Of a DNA stretch of 9,708 nucleotides, positions 1-7,042 are shown one piece after another. Under the pieces are notes generated by a model. That model was not told where the DNA came from. It made no database searches and saw nothing but the letters and a program-made list of their open reading frames with translations. The DNA comes from an uncultured Eubacteriales bacterium (lineage in GTDB: Bacteria > Bacillota > Clostridia > Christensenellales > Borkfalkiaceae): contig UQZE01000076.1 in assembly GCA_900545325.1 (NCBI GenBank), positions 1 through 9,708 of the forward strand, given 5' to 3'. The stretch's first letter is position 1. The number at the start of each line of letters is the position of its first letter. The translations under genes and the position numbers were made by a program.

Positions 1-1651
1 CTTCTTCCCCGAGCGGATTCACGATCTTCACGCAGTTTTCCTTTTCGAGCGAATAAAGGGAGAATTCCTTTTCGGAAACGAAAGAATATGTGATGATCTC
101 GTTAAATCCGCATTTGCAGAAAAAGTCCTTTATATTGTTTACGTCTTTCTGCGCCTCGTTGAGGCCGCCGTTGGTGATATCCGCGCTTTTGAGGAGCGTC
201 GGAACGATATGGTCGTAACCGTATTCGCGGATTACTTCTTCCGCGATATCCTGGTAACTTTCCACGTCGTCGCGGTAGAGCGGTACGGTAACGTTCAGCG
301 CGTCGCCTTCGATCGAACAGCCGAAATGCAGCCTTGTCAAAATATCCTTGATCGTATCCGCGGGAATTTCGATACCGAGAACGCCGTTGACTTTTTTTAC
401 GCTCGTAACGATCTTTTTCTCTTTCAGTTCCTGTTTCGGAACGTCGTAACGATCGCAGGCAATCCGGCCGCATTTCAGTTCGTCTATGAGATGCAGCGCG
501 CGGTCCATCGCTATTTCGGAAGTATACGCGTCTATTCCCTTTTCGTACCTCGCGGAGGAATCGGAACGCTGTCCCAGCGAACGGCTGGTCTTGCGGATAT
601 TGTCGCGCATAAATTTGGCCGCCTCGAAAACGATCTCTTTCGTATCGTCTTTGATTTCACTGTTCAATCCGCCCATGACGCCGGCAAGCGCAATGGGTTT
701 GTTTTCGTCGCAGATCACGAGATTTTTTTCGTTCAGAACAAATTCTTTATTGTCGAGCGTAACGATCTTTTCGCCTTTGTCCGCGCGGCGGATCACGATA
801 TGACCGCCGCCGATGTTGTTATAGTCGAAGGCGTGCATCGGCTGGCCGATCTCCGTCAAAACGAAATTCGTGATGTCGACAATGTTATTAATAGAGCGGA
901 TCCCCGCGCTTGCAAGGCGTTTCGTTATCCATTTGGGGGATTTTTCTATTTTGATATCGGAAACATAATGACCGAGATAGCGCGGGCAAAGATCGCACGC
1001 TTTATTTTCAACGAGGAGTTTTTCCGTCGTTTTAAGCGACTTGTCTGCATGATAAGTCAAAGCGGGCATTTTCAAAGGTTTATTCAGCACGGCGGAAACT
1101 TCCCGCGCAAGACCGAGAATACTTTGGCAGTCGGGGCGGTTCGCCGTTACGTTGACGTCGAAAATGACGTCCTCTATGCCGAGAACTTTTTTCACTTCTT
1201 CTCCGAGCGGATACTCTTCGCGCAGGATGAGAATCCCGTTCACGCTCGCGCCGTCGTAAAAATCATCCGTTATGCCGAGCTCCTCGCCGCTGCAGAACAT
1301 GCCGTTGGACTTCACGCCGCGAAGCTCCCCGTCGAAAATCCGCCCGCCGTCTGCCAGGGTGGCGCCGTCGAGAGCTACGGGTACGAGATTCCCTTCGGAA
1401 ATGTTTTTCGCGCTGGTAACGATCTGCAGCCTGCCCCATCTGCCTGCGTCAATGCCGCAGACGCTGAGCTTATCCGCGTTAGGGTGTTTTTCTATTTTTT
1501 CGATCCTGCATACGACTATTTTATCGATATTTTCACCGACGCGGATGACTTCCTCCACCTCGAAACCGCAGGAAAAAAGTTTTTCTTCCAAAACTTCGGG
1601 CGAAACGTCGATATCGACATAATCTTTGAGCCAAGAAAGCGGTAATTTCAT
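1..1651 (-). CDS. pheT: Phenylalanine--tRNA ligase beta subunit, partial (C-terminus off the left edge)
   Basis: Beta chain of the cytoplasmic alpha2beta2 phenylalanyl-tRNA synthetase, which binds tRNA-Phe and hydrolyses mischarged Tyr-tRNA-Phe. I translated it from the complement, because it has no stop codon within the window. It begins MKLPLSWLKDYVDID, the usual PheT N-terminus. An EMAP/OB-type tRNA-binding domain lies at about residues 40-150, containing KHPNADKLSVC and GVKSNGMFCSGEELG. NRPDC follows near 180. The B3/B4 editing domain carries GQPMHAFDY and then SARYEKGID, and the sequence reaches NPLGEE in the catalytic-like core at the edge. About 550 of the roughly 790-800 residues usual for the family are present. 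The ATG has GGAGG upstream, inside the end of pheS, and only 2 nt separate the two genes, so they are co-transcribed and probably translationally coupled. No frameshift was seen. Confidence 0.97.
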   Translation of the reverse strand, partial: MKLPLSWLKDYVDIDVSPEVLEEKLFSCGFEVEEVIRVGENIDKIVVCRIEKIEKHPNADKLSVCGIDAGRWGRLQIVTSAKNISEGNLVPVALDGATLADGGRIFDGELRGVKSNGMFCSGEELGITDDFYDGASVNGILILREEYPLGEEVKKVLGIEDVIFDVNVTANRPDCQSILGLAREVSAVLNKPLKMPALTYHADKSLKTTEKLLVENKACDLCPRYLGHYVSDIKIEKSPKWITKRLASAGIRSINNIVDITNFVLTEIGQPMHAFDYNNIGGGHIVIRRADKGEKIVTLDNKEFVLNEKNLVICDENKPIALAGVMGGLNSEIKDDTKEIVFEAAKFMRDNIRKTSRSLGQRSDSSARYEKGIDAYTSEIAMDRALHLIDELKCGRIACDRYDVPKQELKEKKIVTSVKKVNGVLGIEIPADTIKDILTRLHFGCSIEGDALNVTVPLYRDDVESYQDIAEEVIREYGYDHIVPTLLKSADITNGGLNEAQKDVNNIKDFFCKCGFNEIITYSFVSEKEFSLYSLEKENCVKIVNPLGEE

Positions 1652-1653
1652 AT

Positions 1654-2679
1654 TTATTTCCTCCCGAACTGTTTCAAGAAACGGACGTCGTTTTCAAAGA
1701 GCGTGCGGATATCGGGCACGCCGTATTTTATCATCGTCGTACGTTCTATGCCGAGGCCGAACGCGAGTCCCGAATATACGTTAGAATCGATACCGCAGTT
1801 TTCCAGCACTTTTTTGTTGACGATGCCGGCGCCGAGGATTTCTATCCAGCCCGTGCCTTTGCAGAGCTTGCAGCCTTTGCCGTGGCATTCGCTGCAAGAA
1901 ACATCTACCTCCACGCTCGGTTCTGTAAACGGGAAATACGAGGGCCTTAACCGCGTTTTCGTATCCTTATCGAACATGATCTTGACGAATTCGTCCAATA
2001 TTCCTTTCAGATCGCACAGGGTGATGCCCTTGTCCACCACCAGTCCCTCTATCTGGTGAAACATAGGCGAGTGGGATGCGTCGTCGTCGGCGCGGTACAC
2101 TCTGCCTGGACTTAATATTTTAATGGGCGGCTTTTGGTTTTCCATTGTCCTGATCTGTCCCGGCGAAGTGTGCGGGCGCAGAACGACGTTGTCGGAAATG
2201 TAAAACGTATCCTGCATATCGCGCGCCGGATGGTCCTTAGGAATGTTCAGCGCCTGGAAACAGTAATAATCGAGTTCGAGCTCGGGGCCTTCGTACACCT
2301 GGAAACCCATGCCCGTAAACGCCTCTATCATCTTGTTGAGAACGATATTGAGCGGGTGAAGGTTCCCGAAAGAAACGGCTTTGCCGTCTAAGGTAATGTC
2401 GACTGCGTCTTTTTCAAAACTCTTTTCCATTTCCTCTTTTTTAAGTGCGGTTTCCCTTTCCTCCAAAAGAGCGGAAACGCGTTCTTTCAGCGTATTCACG
2501 AGTTTGCCGAAATCGGCTCTTTTTTCGGGCGGAATATCTTTCATGCCTTTTAAAAGCGAGGTGATCTCGCCCGTTTTGCCGAGGTATTTCACCTTGACGT
2601 CGGCAAGTTCCCTGCTCGAAGACAATTTCAATATTTCGTTTTTCGCGTTTTCATAAAGCGAATCGATCTTTTCCTGCAT
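1654..2679 (-). CDS. pheS: Phenylalanine--tRNA ligase alpha subunit
   Basis: Catalytic subunit of phenylalanyl-tRNA synthetase, a class II enzyme that activates Phe with ATP and charges tRNA-Phe in the cytoplasm. From the chosen start it has 341 residues, the normal length. The N-terminal roughly 85 residues form the coiled-coil tRNA-binding arm. The class II core includes RPHTSPGQIRTM, the motif 2 region GRVYRADDDASHSPMFHQIEG (about 192-212), FPFTEPSVEVDV (about 250-261) and motif 3 GLAFGLGIERTTM (about 304-316). Four cysteines at 262, 265, 270 and 273 precede GTGWIEILGAG, as in many bacterial PheS. The open frame extends to an ATG at 2700, but that codon touches the U-tract of the leader terminator. 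An AAGGAG site at 2686-2691 lies 6 nt before the ATG at 2679, so the shorter form is preferred. Expression is controlled by the upstream T-box. Confidence 0.97.
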   Translation of the reverse strand: MQEKIDSLYENAKNEILKLSSSRELADVKVKYLGKTGEITSLLKGMKDIPPEKRADFGKLVNTLKERVSALLEERETALKKEEMEKSFEKDAVDITLDGKAVSFGNLHPLNIVLNKMIEAFTGMGFQVYEGPELELDYYCFQALNIPKDHPARDMQDTFYISDNVVLRPHTSPGQIRTMENQKPPIKILSPGRVYRADDDASHSPMFHQIEGLVVDKGITLCDLKGILDEFVKIMFDKDTKTRLRPSYFPFTEPSVEVDVSCSECHGKGCKLCKGTGWIEILGAGIVNKKVLENCGIDSNVYSGLAFGLGIERTTMIKYGVPDIRTLFENDVRFLKQFGRK

Positions 2680-2685
2680 GTCTTT

Positions 2686-2691
2686 CTCCTT
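2686..2691 (-). promoter_or_regulatory. Ribosome binding site that decides the pheS start
   Basis: AAGGAG on the minus strand, 6 nt before the ATG at 2679. It lies inside the 7-codon extension that a start at 2700 would add, and that upstream ATG has only the terminator U-tract before it. This supports a 341-residue PheS and places the ribosome site just after the T-box terminator. Confidence 0.85.
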
Positions 2692-2700
2692 TTTCTTCAT

Positions 2701-2941
2701 TAAAAAAGCCCTATGCGAATAGCATAGGGCAAAAACTGCGGTACCACCTAAATTCGTCCGATCATATATTATCGGACCTCGTTGAAGTTTTAACGGAACA
2801 ACCGTCGCAGCCTACTTTTCGTTCGGTGCGCCGCTCGAAAGTGAATAACCGCGGTTCTTTGTTAAAAACCTCGCAGCAAACGGTTTTCTCTCTGAAACCT
2901 TTCCCGCGGTCTGTCTTTGTCAACGCGTTTGATATAATATT
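2701..2941 (-). promoter_or_regulatory. T-box riboswitch leader of pheST, specific for tRNA-Phe
   Basis: Untranslated leader that reads the charging state of tRNA-Phe and terminates transcription when the tRNA is charged. Read on the minus strand, Stem I has ACCGCGG pairing with CCGCGGT, a distal AGAGAG bulge (about 2892-2887), and an AAAACC/GGTTTT arm whose loop holds GCTGCGA. Below the CCGCGG helix an internal loop displays TATTCA. Its UUC at 2845-2843, followed by A, is the Phe specifier. AAAG/CTTT and flanking GA bases resemble the basal kink-turn. A GTCCGAT/ATCGGAC hairpin (2777-2756) fits Stem III. The T-box core TAGGTGGTACCGCA lies at 2750-2737. The antiterminator pairs TAGG with CCTA (2728-2725) and GCA with TGC, leaving the bulge TGGTACC. 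UGGU fits an ACCA tRNA end, that is, discriminator A. The fold was derived by hand. The 5' end is inferred from the promoter. Confidence 0.93.
2702..2730 (-). terminator. T-box-controlled intrinsic terminator before pheS
   Basis: The minus strand shows GCCCTATGC, a 5-nt loop TATTC, then GCATAGGGC and six T residues: a 9-bp hairpin with a U-tract. Its 5' arm (GCCCTA) is also the 3' arm of the T-box antiterminator, so the two folds exclude each other. Uncharged tRNA-Phe should favour the antiterminator and let RNA polymerase reach pheST. Confidence 0.93.
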
Positions 2942-2947
2942 AAATAC

Positions 2948-2976
2948 AGTATATAATATTTTAAAATTTAAGTCAA
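2948..2976 (-). promoter_or_regulatory. Sigma-A-type promoter for the pheST leader
   Basis: TTGACT at 2976-2971, a 17-nt AT-rich spacer, then TATACT at 2953-2948 on the minus strand. Each hexamer matches the sigma-70/A consensus at five of six bases, with ideal spacing. The expected start near 2941 lies just before T-box Stem I. The -35 box begins only 7 nt after the stop of the ACT-domain gene. I see no terminator between them, so read-through from the upstream operon may also enter the T-box leader. Confidence 0.8.
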
Positions 2977-2982
2977 ACGTTT

Positions 2983-3405
2983 TTATAAAATCTTTTCGGA
3001 AAGAAGTTTTATTCCCTTTTCTTCCAAAACTTTCACCGCCTGTTCCGTGTTTTCCACGCGCATGAGTATCTTGGCCGTATTGTGGTTCGTCAATACGAAA
3101 GAATACAAATATTCGATATTGATATTCTTTTCGTCGAGAATTTCTATCACACTCGCAAGAGCGTTGGGATTATCCTCCACTTCCACGCCTATCAGTTCCG
3201 TTTGGCCGACGGTGAAACCTTCGTTTTTCAGTATTTCGTATGCGCGTTCGTTATCGCGCGCGATAAAGCGGACAATGCCGAAGTCCTTTGTATCCGCAAT
3301 GGAAAGCGTTACGAAATCTATGCCCTCTTTGCCCAAGGCATGCGTGAGCTTGTAAAGTCTGCCCGGCCTGTTTTCCATAAAAACGGAAAGCTGTTTCACC
3401 AACAT
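2983..3405 (-). CDS. Tandem ACT-domain amino-acid-binding protein
   Basis: A 140-residue protein made of two ACT domains with no catalytic domain. ACT 1 covers about residues 1-66 and includes the ligand-loop-like ENRPGRLYKLT. ACT 2 covers about 70-140 and includes VEDNPNALASVIEIL and YLYSFVLTNHNTAKILMRV. ACT domains usually bind small effectors, often amino acids, at dimer interfaces. Stand-alone tandem ACT proteins are a known companion of iorAB and paaK in anaerobes. The start has a strong GAGGAGG site 7 nt before the ATG, and the gene follows the ligase after 17 nt, making it the last gene of the ior/paaK operon. No DNA-binding region is visible, so any regulatory role would be through protein contact. 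The ligand is not shown by the sequence; an aromatic amino acid or aryl metabolite is an inference from context. Confidence 0.88.
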   Translation of the reverse strand: MLVKQLSVFMENRPGRLYKLTHALGKEGIDFVTLSIADTKDFGIVRFIARDNERAYEILKNEGFTVGQTELIGVEVEDNPNALASVIEILDEKNINIEYLYSFVLTNHNTAKILMRVENTEQAVKVLEEKGIKLLSEKIL

Positions 3406-3422
3406 ATTTTTTTCCTCCTCGT

Positions 3423-4742
3423 CTATTTATTTCTGTTATCCACCACGCGCACCGCTTTTCCCTCGCTGCGAGCGATCGAACCGCGTTCGCAAAGCTTGAT
3501 CTTCGCGCTCAGCCCGATATAGGAATTGACTTCCGTTTCCACTTTTTTCCGAATATTTTCCACATCCTTCACGCGGTCGAGCGTGATGTCGCCTTCGAGT
3601 TCGATCTGAATTTCCATCACGTCGAGGTTGTTGATCCTGTCGACATAGATCATATAATGCGGAGAAACTCCCTTGACGTTCATGATCGCCGATTCTATCT
3701 GGGACGGGAACACGTTTACGCCGCGGATAATGAGCATGTCGTCCGAACGGCCTTTCACTCTGCCCATACGCACCGTCGTGCGGCCGCAGGCGCATTTTTC
3801 ACCGTTCAGCGTGCAAAGATCTCTCGTTCTGTAACGGATGAGCGGCTGCCCCGTCTTGGTGATAGTGGTAAAGACCAATTCGCCCTCGCTGCCGAACGGC
3901 AGCGGTTCGAGCGTTTCGGGATCGACTATTTCGGGAATAAAGTGGTCTTCCTGCACGTGCGCGCCGTTTTTATACAGACATTCCATGGAAACGCCCGGTC
4001 CGCAGATCTCCGAAAGGCCGTAGATGTCGAGCGCCTGGATATTGAGCAGTTTTTCTATTTCCCTGCGCATGTCGTCCGTCCAGGGCTCTGCGCCGAATAT
4101 ACCCGCTTGCAGGGAAAAATCTTCTATGTTCATACCCGCGTTTTTGATTTCAGTACCGAGATAAATGGCATAGGACGGCGTACAACAGAGGTGCGTGGCC
4201 CCGAAATCGCGCAGAAGGGTGAGCTGGCGGATCGTATTGCCCGAAGACGCGGGTACGGTCGATGCACCGATCGTCTGTGCGCCGTAATGTGCGCCCAAAC
4301 CGCCCGTAAACAGCCCGTAACCGTAAGAAACGTGGACGGTCGATTCTTTCGTTACGCCCGCCATCGCCATGCCTCTGGCCACGATCTCGCCCCAAACTTC
4401 GAGGTCGTTTTTCGTATAGCCTACTACGGTCAGCTTGCCCGTCGTTCCGCTCGACGCGTGTACCTCCACGATGTCGCTTTTCGGTGAAGAATAAAAACCG
4501 AAAGGATAATTGCTGCGCAGGTCGTGTTTGACCGTAAAGGGCAGTTTGCTGAGGTCTGCGACGGATTTTATATCCGAAGGCTTTAATTTCAGTTCATCCA
4601 TCTTCGCGCGGTAAGACGCGCAGTTCTCGTATACCCGCGCAACCGTCTTTTTCAGCCGTTCGCTTTGGAGGTTTTCCATCTCGCTGCGGCTCAGCGTTTC
4701 ATATTCGGGACGGTATATGTAATCTTTGATTTTTGAAGACAT
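3423..4742 (-). CDS. paaK: Phenylacetate-CoA ligase family, copy B (distal to iorAB)
   Basis: AMP-forming aryl-acid:CoA ligase of the ANL superfamily (439 residues, normal length), expected to convert phenylacetate or a related arylacetate, ATP and CoA to arylacetyl-CoA, AMP and PPi. Visible motifs are the P-loop SSGTTGK (97-103), YGYGLFTGG (140-148), YGLSE (241-245), YRTRD (304-308), the hinge motif GRSDDMLIIRG (331-341) and the C-terminal catalytic lysine in RSEGKAVRV (K429). A CACGR cysteine motif near 317-321 is typical of PaaK. GAGG lies 8 nt before the ATG. The gene follows iorB after 12 nt and is the fourth of five genes in the operon. Copy A at the head of the operon has the same motifs but differs through much of its length, so the two may prefer different substrates. 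The exact substrate (phenyl-, hydroxyphenyl- or indoleacetate) cannot be read from the sequence. Confidence 0.93.
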   Translation of the reverse strand: MSSKIKDYIYRPEYETLSRSEMENLQSERLKKTVARVYENCASYRAKMDELKLKPSDIKSVADLSKLPFTVKHDLRSNYPFGFYSSPKSDIVEVHASSGTTGKLTVVGYTKNDLEVWGEIVARGMAMAGVTKESTVHVSYGYGLFTGGLGAHYGAQTIGASTVPASSGNTIRQLTLLRDFGATHLCCTPSYAIYLGTEIKNAGMNIEDFSLQAGIFGAEPWTDDMRREIEKLLNIQALDIYGLSEICGPGVSMECLYKNGAHVQEDHFIPEIVDPETLEPLPFGSEGELVFTTITKTGQPLIRYRTRDLCTLNGEKCACGRTTVRMGRVKGRSDDMLIIRGVNVFPSQIESAIMNVKGVSPHYMIYVDRINNLDVMEIQIELEGDITLDRVKDVENIRKKVETEVNSYIGLSAKIKLCERGSIARSEGKAVRVVDNRNK

Positions 4743-4754
4743 CGGCGTTACCTC

Positions 4755-5324
4755 TTATTTTACTGCGTTGTAGCCAGATTCAAAGGCCTTTTTATTGAGC
4801 TCAACCGTCTTTTGCGGTATACACGACAAAAGCGCAGCGGAAAACTTTTCCTTATCCAGCCCCAAGACTTTACAAAAAGCCCCCAGCATAACGGAGTTGG
4901 CCGCTTTCGCGTTGCCCGCCTGCACGGCGAGATCGAGCGCGTTTACCGCCGTGCCGCCGAGTTCGCTTTCTATTCCGCGGGGATATTCTCTCTCGCCCGT
5001 TACGACGGGCATGGGCAGGATTTCCTGTGAAGAATACAGGACGATGCCGTCCTTTTTCAAATACGGCATATAGCGGAGCGCTTCGAGCTTTTCAAACGCG
5101 AGAACAATATCAGCGCCTCCCTCGTCTATAATGGGCGAATAGATCTTTTCGTCCGCGTTTTGACTGATGCGCACGTACGTGATGACGCTGCCCCCGCGCT
5201 GCGCCATGCCGTGCACTTCGCTGAGCTTGCAGTCGAAACCGCTGTCAAGCGCGTATTTTCCCAAAACTCTGCTCGCAAGCAGCGTGCCCTGTCCGCCTAC
5301 GCCGGCTATCAATATGTTCAACAT
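4755..5324 (-). CDS. iorB: Indolepyruvate:ferredoxin oxidoreductase beta subunit
   Basis: Small subunit (189 residues, normal length) of the oxygen-sensitive enzyme that interconverts arylpyruvate plus CoA and arylacetyl-CoA plus CO2, passing electrons to ferredoxin. It is the pyruvate:ferredoxin oxidoreductase gamma-type domain. It starts MLNILIAGVGGQGT with the family GVGGQG motif at 8-13, then has SEVHGMAQRGGSV at about 35-47 and AANSVMLGAF near 140-150, all characteristic of IorB. It overlaps the end of iorA by 7 nt, and its AAGGAG site lies inside iorA, 7 nt from the ATG. This indicates coupled translation and balanced subunit amounts. It has no iron-sulfur motifs of its own; those are in IorA. 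Family assignment is firm, while the preferred substrate among indole-, phenyl- and hydroxyphenylpyruvate is not determined. Confidence 0.95.
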   Translation of the reverse strand: MLNILIAGVGGQGTLLASRVLGKYALDSGFDCKLSEVHGMAQRGGSVITYVRISQNADEKIYSPIIDEGGADIVLAFEKLEALRYMPYLKKDGIVLYSSQEILPMPVVTGEREYPRGIESELGGTAVNALDLAVQAGNAKAANSVMLGAFCKVLGLDKEKFSAALLSCIPQKTVELNKKAFESGYNAVK

Positions 5325-7042
5325 TTCGCCACTCCTTCTATCGCGCCGAATTTACAGATGTTCTGACAAAGCCCGCATTCCGTACAAAGGGATTTATCGA
5401 TGCTCACGCCGTTTTTCCCGTTGATGATCGCGGGACAGCCGATTTTAAGACATTGTTTGCAGTTTCTGCATTTTTCCGCGTTTACGGTAAACGCGTCGTA
5501 AAGCTTTTTCGTAAGGAGAACGCAGGGTTTTCTCGCGATGATCACGGAAACTTCTTCCTTTACGAGTTCCTCTTTCACCGCACTTTCCACGCTCGCCACG
5601 TCGTCGGGATTGACAACACGCACGCGGTTGACACCCACGGCTTTGCAGACGTCTTCGATGGAAAGCGGGTAAGTCGGTTCGTTTTTGATGGTCTTGCCCG
5701 TAGCGGGGTGGTTTTGGTGTCCGGTCATGCCCGTCGTACGGTTGTCCACGACGATAACGGTTACGCGCGCCTTATTGTATACCGCGTCGATCAGTCCCGT
5801 AATGCCGCTGTGGATAAAGGTGCTGTCGCCTATAACCGCAACCGTCTTTTTATACGCGCCGTCCTCCGCTTTGTCGAAACCGACCGCCATGCCGATGCTC
5901 GCTCCCATGCAGATAACGCTGTCCATCGCGTTCAGGGGCGTAACCGCTCCCAGCGTATAACAGCCGATATCGCCGAGCACGTTCAGTTTCAGCTTGGACA
6001 GAACGTAAAAAATACCTCTGTGAGGGCAACCCGCGCAAAGCACCGGCGGTCTTGCGGGAATATCCTTCGCTTGCACGGCGGTCTTGCTTCCCGTAACGCA
6101 TTCTCTGACGAGTTTTGCGGAAAATTCGCCGCATAAAGGAAAGATGTTTTTTCCCTCGACAGCAATTCCGTGCGCTTTGATAAGCGTTTCGAGGTGCGGC
6201 GCAAGCTCCTCCGCCACGATACAGCGCTTTACGTTCTTCGCAAAGTCCCCTATCATTTTGTACGGGAGCGGAAAGACCATGCCGAGTTTCAAAACGCTCG
6301 CTTCGGGCAAGGCTTCTTTTACGTATTGATAGACGCCGCCCGAACAGATGATCCCCAGCTCTTTCGAGTTCATTTCTATTCTGTTGACGGAAAAATTTTC
6401 CGAATCTGCGGAAAGTTTTTCCAGCCGCTCTTCCACCGCAAAGTGTTTTTTGCGCGCGTTTGCGGGCATCATTACGTATTTTGCTATATTTTTTTCGTAA
6501 TGCTTAATCGGCAGTTCTCTGCGCTCTTTGAATTCCACCAGGCTCTGCGAATGTGCGACGCGCGTCGTAAGCCGCAGAATGACGGGCGTATCGTATTTTT
6601 CCGAAAGTTCGAACGCGAGCGCCGTGAAATCGGCGGCTTCCTGCGAATCGCTCGGTTCCAGAACGGGACATTTCGCGCTGACCGCAGTCAGGCGCGTATC
6701 CTGCTCGTTCTGCGAACTGAATACGGACGGATCGTCCGCGACGGCCACTACCAGCCCCGCGTTTACGCCCGCATAGACTGCGGTGAAAAGCGGATCGGCG
6801 GCGACGTTGAGTCCGACGTGTTTCATGGAAACGATGGTTCGCGCCCCTTTCAGCGCGGCGCCGTAAGCGACTTCAAACGCCACTTTTTCGTTCGGCGACC
6901 ACTCGCTGTAAACGTCGTCATACCTTGCGAGTTCTTCCGTGATCTCGGTCGAAGGCGTTCCGGGGTAGGCGGTTGCCACCCTCACGCCCCCTTCGTATGC
7001 GCCGCGTGCCACGGCGAAATCTCCCAGCAATAATTTTTTCAT
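5318..7042 (-). CDS. iorA: Indolepyruvate:ferredoxin oxidoreductase alpha subunit
   Basis: Large catalytic subunit (574 residues) binding thiamine diphosphate and two [4Fe-4S] clusters. With IorB it interconverts aromatic 2-oxoacids and their arylacetyl-CoA using ferredoxin. Domains in order: the N-terminal pyrimidine-binding domain with AYPGTPSTEITE (25-36) and EWSPNEKVAFEVAYGAA (47-63); the CPHRG motif (339-343); the diphosphate-binding domain with GDIGCYTLG (357-365) and GDSTFIHSG (405-413) through VVDNRTTGMTG (431-441); and a C-terminal ferredoxin-like domain. Cluster ligands are Cys 525, 528, 531 and 536 (the IorA-type CX2CX2CX4CP pattern) and Cys 553, 556, 559 and 563 (CX2CX2CX3C), all present. 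It overlaps copy A of the ligase by 4 nt (ATGA), with an AGGAG-type site upstream. A complete gene with no missing key residue. Confidence 0.97.
   Translation of the reverse strand: MKKLLLGDFAVARGAYEGGVRVATAYPGTPSTEITEELARYDDVYSEWSPNEKVAFEVAYGAALKGARTIVSMKHVGLNVAADPLFTAVYAGVNAGLVVAVADDPSVFSSQNEQDTRLTAVSAKCPVLEPSDSQEAADFTALAFELSEKYDTPVILRLTTRVAHSQSLVEFKERRELPIKHYEKNIAKYVMMPANARKKHFAVEERLEKLSADSENFSVNRIEMNSKELGIICSGGVYQYVKEALPEASVLKLGMVFPLPYKMIGDFAKNVKRCIVAEELAPHLETLIKAHGIAVEGKNIFPLCGEFSAKLVRECVTGSKTAVQAKDIPARPPVLCAGCPHRGIFYVLSKLKLNVLGDIGCYTLGAVTPLNAMDSVICMGASIGMAVGFDKAEDGAYKKTVAVIGDSTFIHSGITGLIDAVYNKARVTVIVVDNRTTGMTGHQNHPATGKTIKNEPTYPLSIEDVCKAVGVNRVRVVNPDDVASVESAVKEELVKEEVSVIIARKPCVLLTKKLYDAFTVNAEKCRNCKQCLKIGCPAIINGKNGVSIDKSLCTECGLCQNICKFGAIEGVAKC

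Noticed and set aside
262..280. Search for mobile elements, CRISPR repeats, tRNA or rRNA genes across the window
   Set aside because: No transposase frames, terminal inverted repeats, regularly spaced repeats or RNA gene folds were seen by eye. The span given is nominal, and every gene is a recognised chromosomal housekeeping, metabolic or sporulation gene.
209..1645. A 478-codon open frame on the plus strand
   Set aside because: It lies antisense to pheT, whose family motifs run continuously on the minus strand. The plus-strand product has no recognisable domain and the frame is open because of codon composition.
2680..2700. Upstream ATG that adds 7 residues to PheS
   Set aside because: It abuts the terminator U-tract with no ribosome site of its own, while AAGGAG lies inside the extension at the right distance from the ATG at 2679.
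2725..2754. Impression that the T-box antiterminator and the terminator do not overlap
   Set aside because: The T-box core itself is separate from the hairpin, but TAGG pairs with CCTA at 2728-2725, which is part of the terminator 5' arm, so the usual mutually exclusive folding holds.
2918..2923. TTGACA as the -35 box of a promoter
   Set aside because: No -10-like hexamer follows at 16-18 nt. The bases belong to the base of T-box Stem I, and a better promoter lies just upstream.
6170..7033. Long plus-strand open frames opposite iorA and the ligases (also 3657-4487 and 7162-7869)
   Set aside because: They mirror well-conserved minus-strand genes, carry no family motifs, and their products are rich in Arg, His and Phe as expected of shadow frames.
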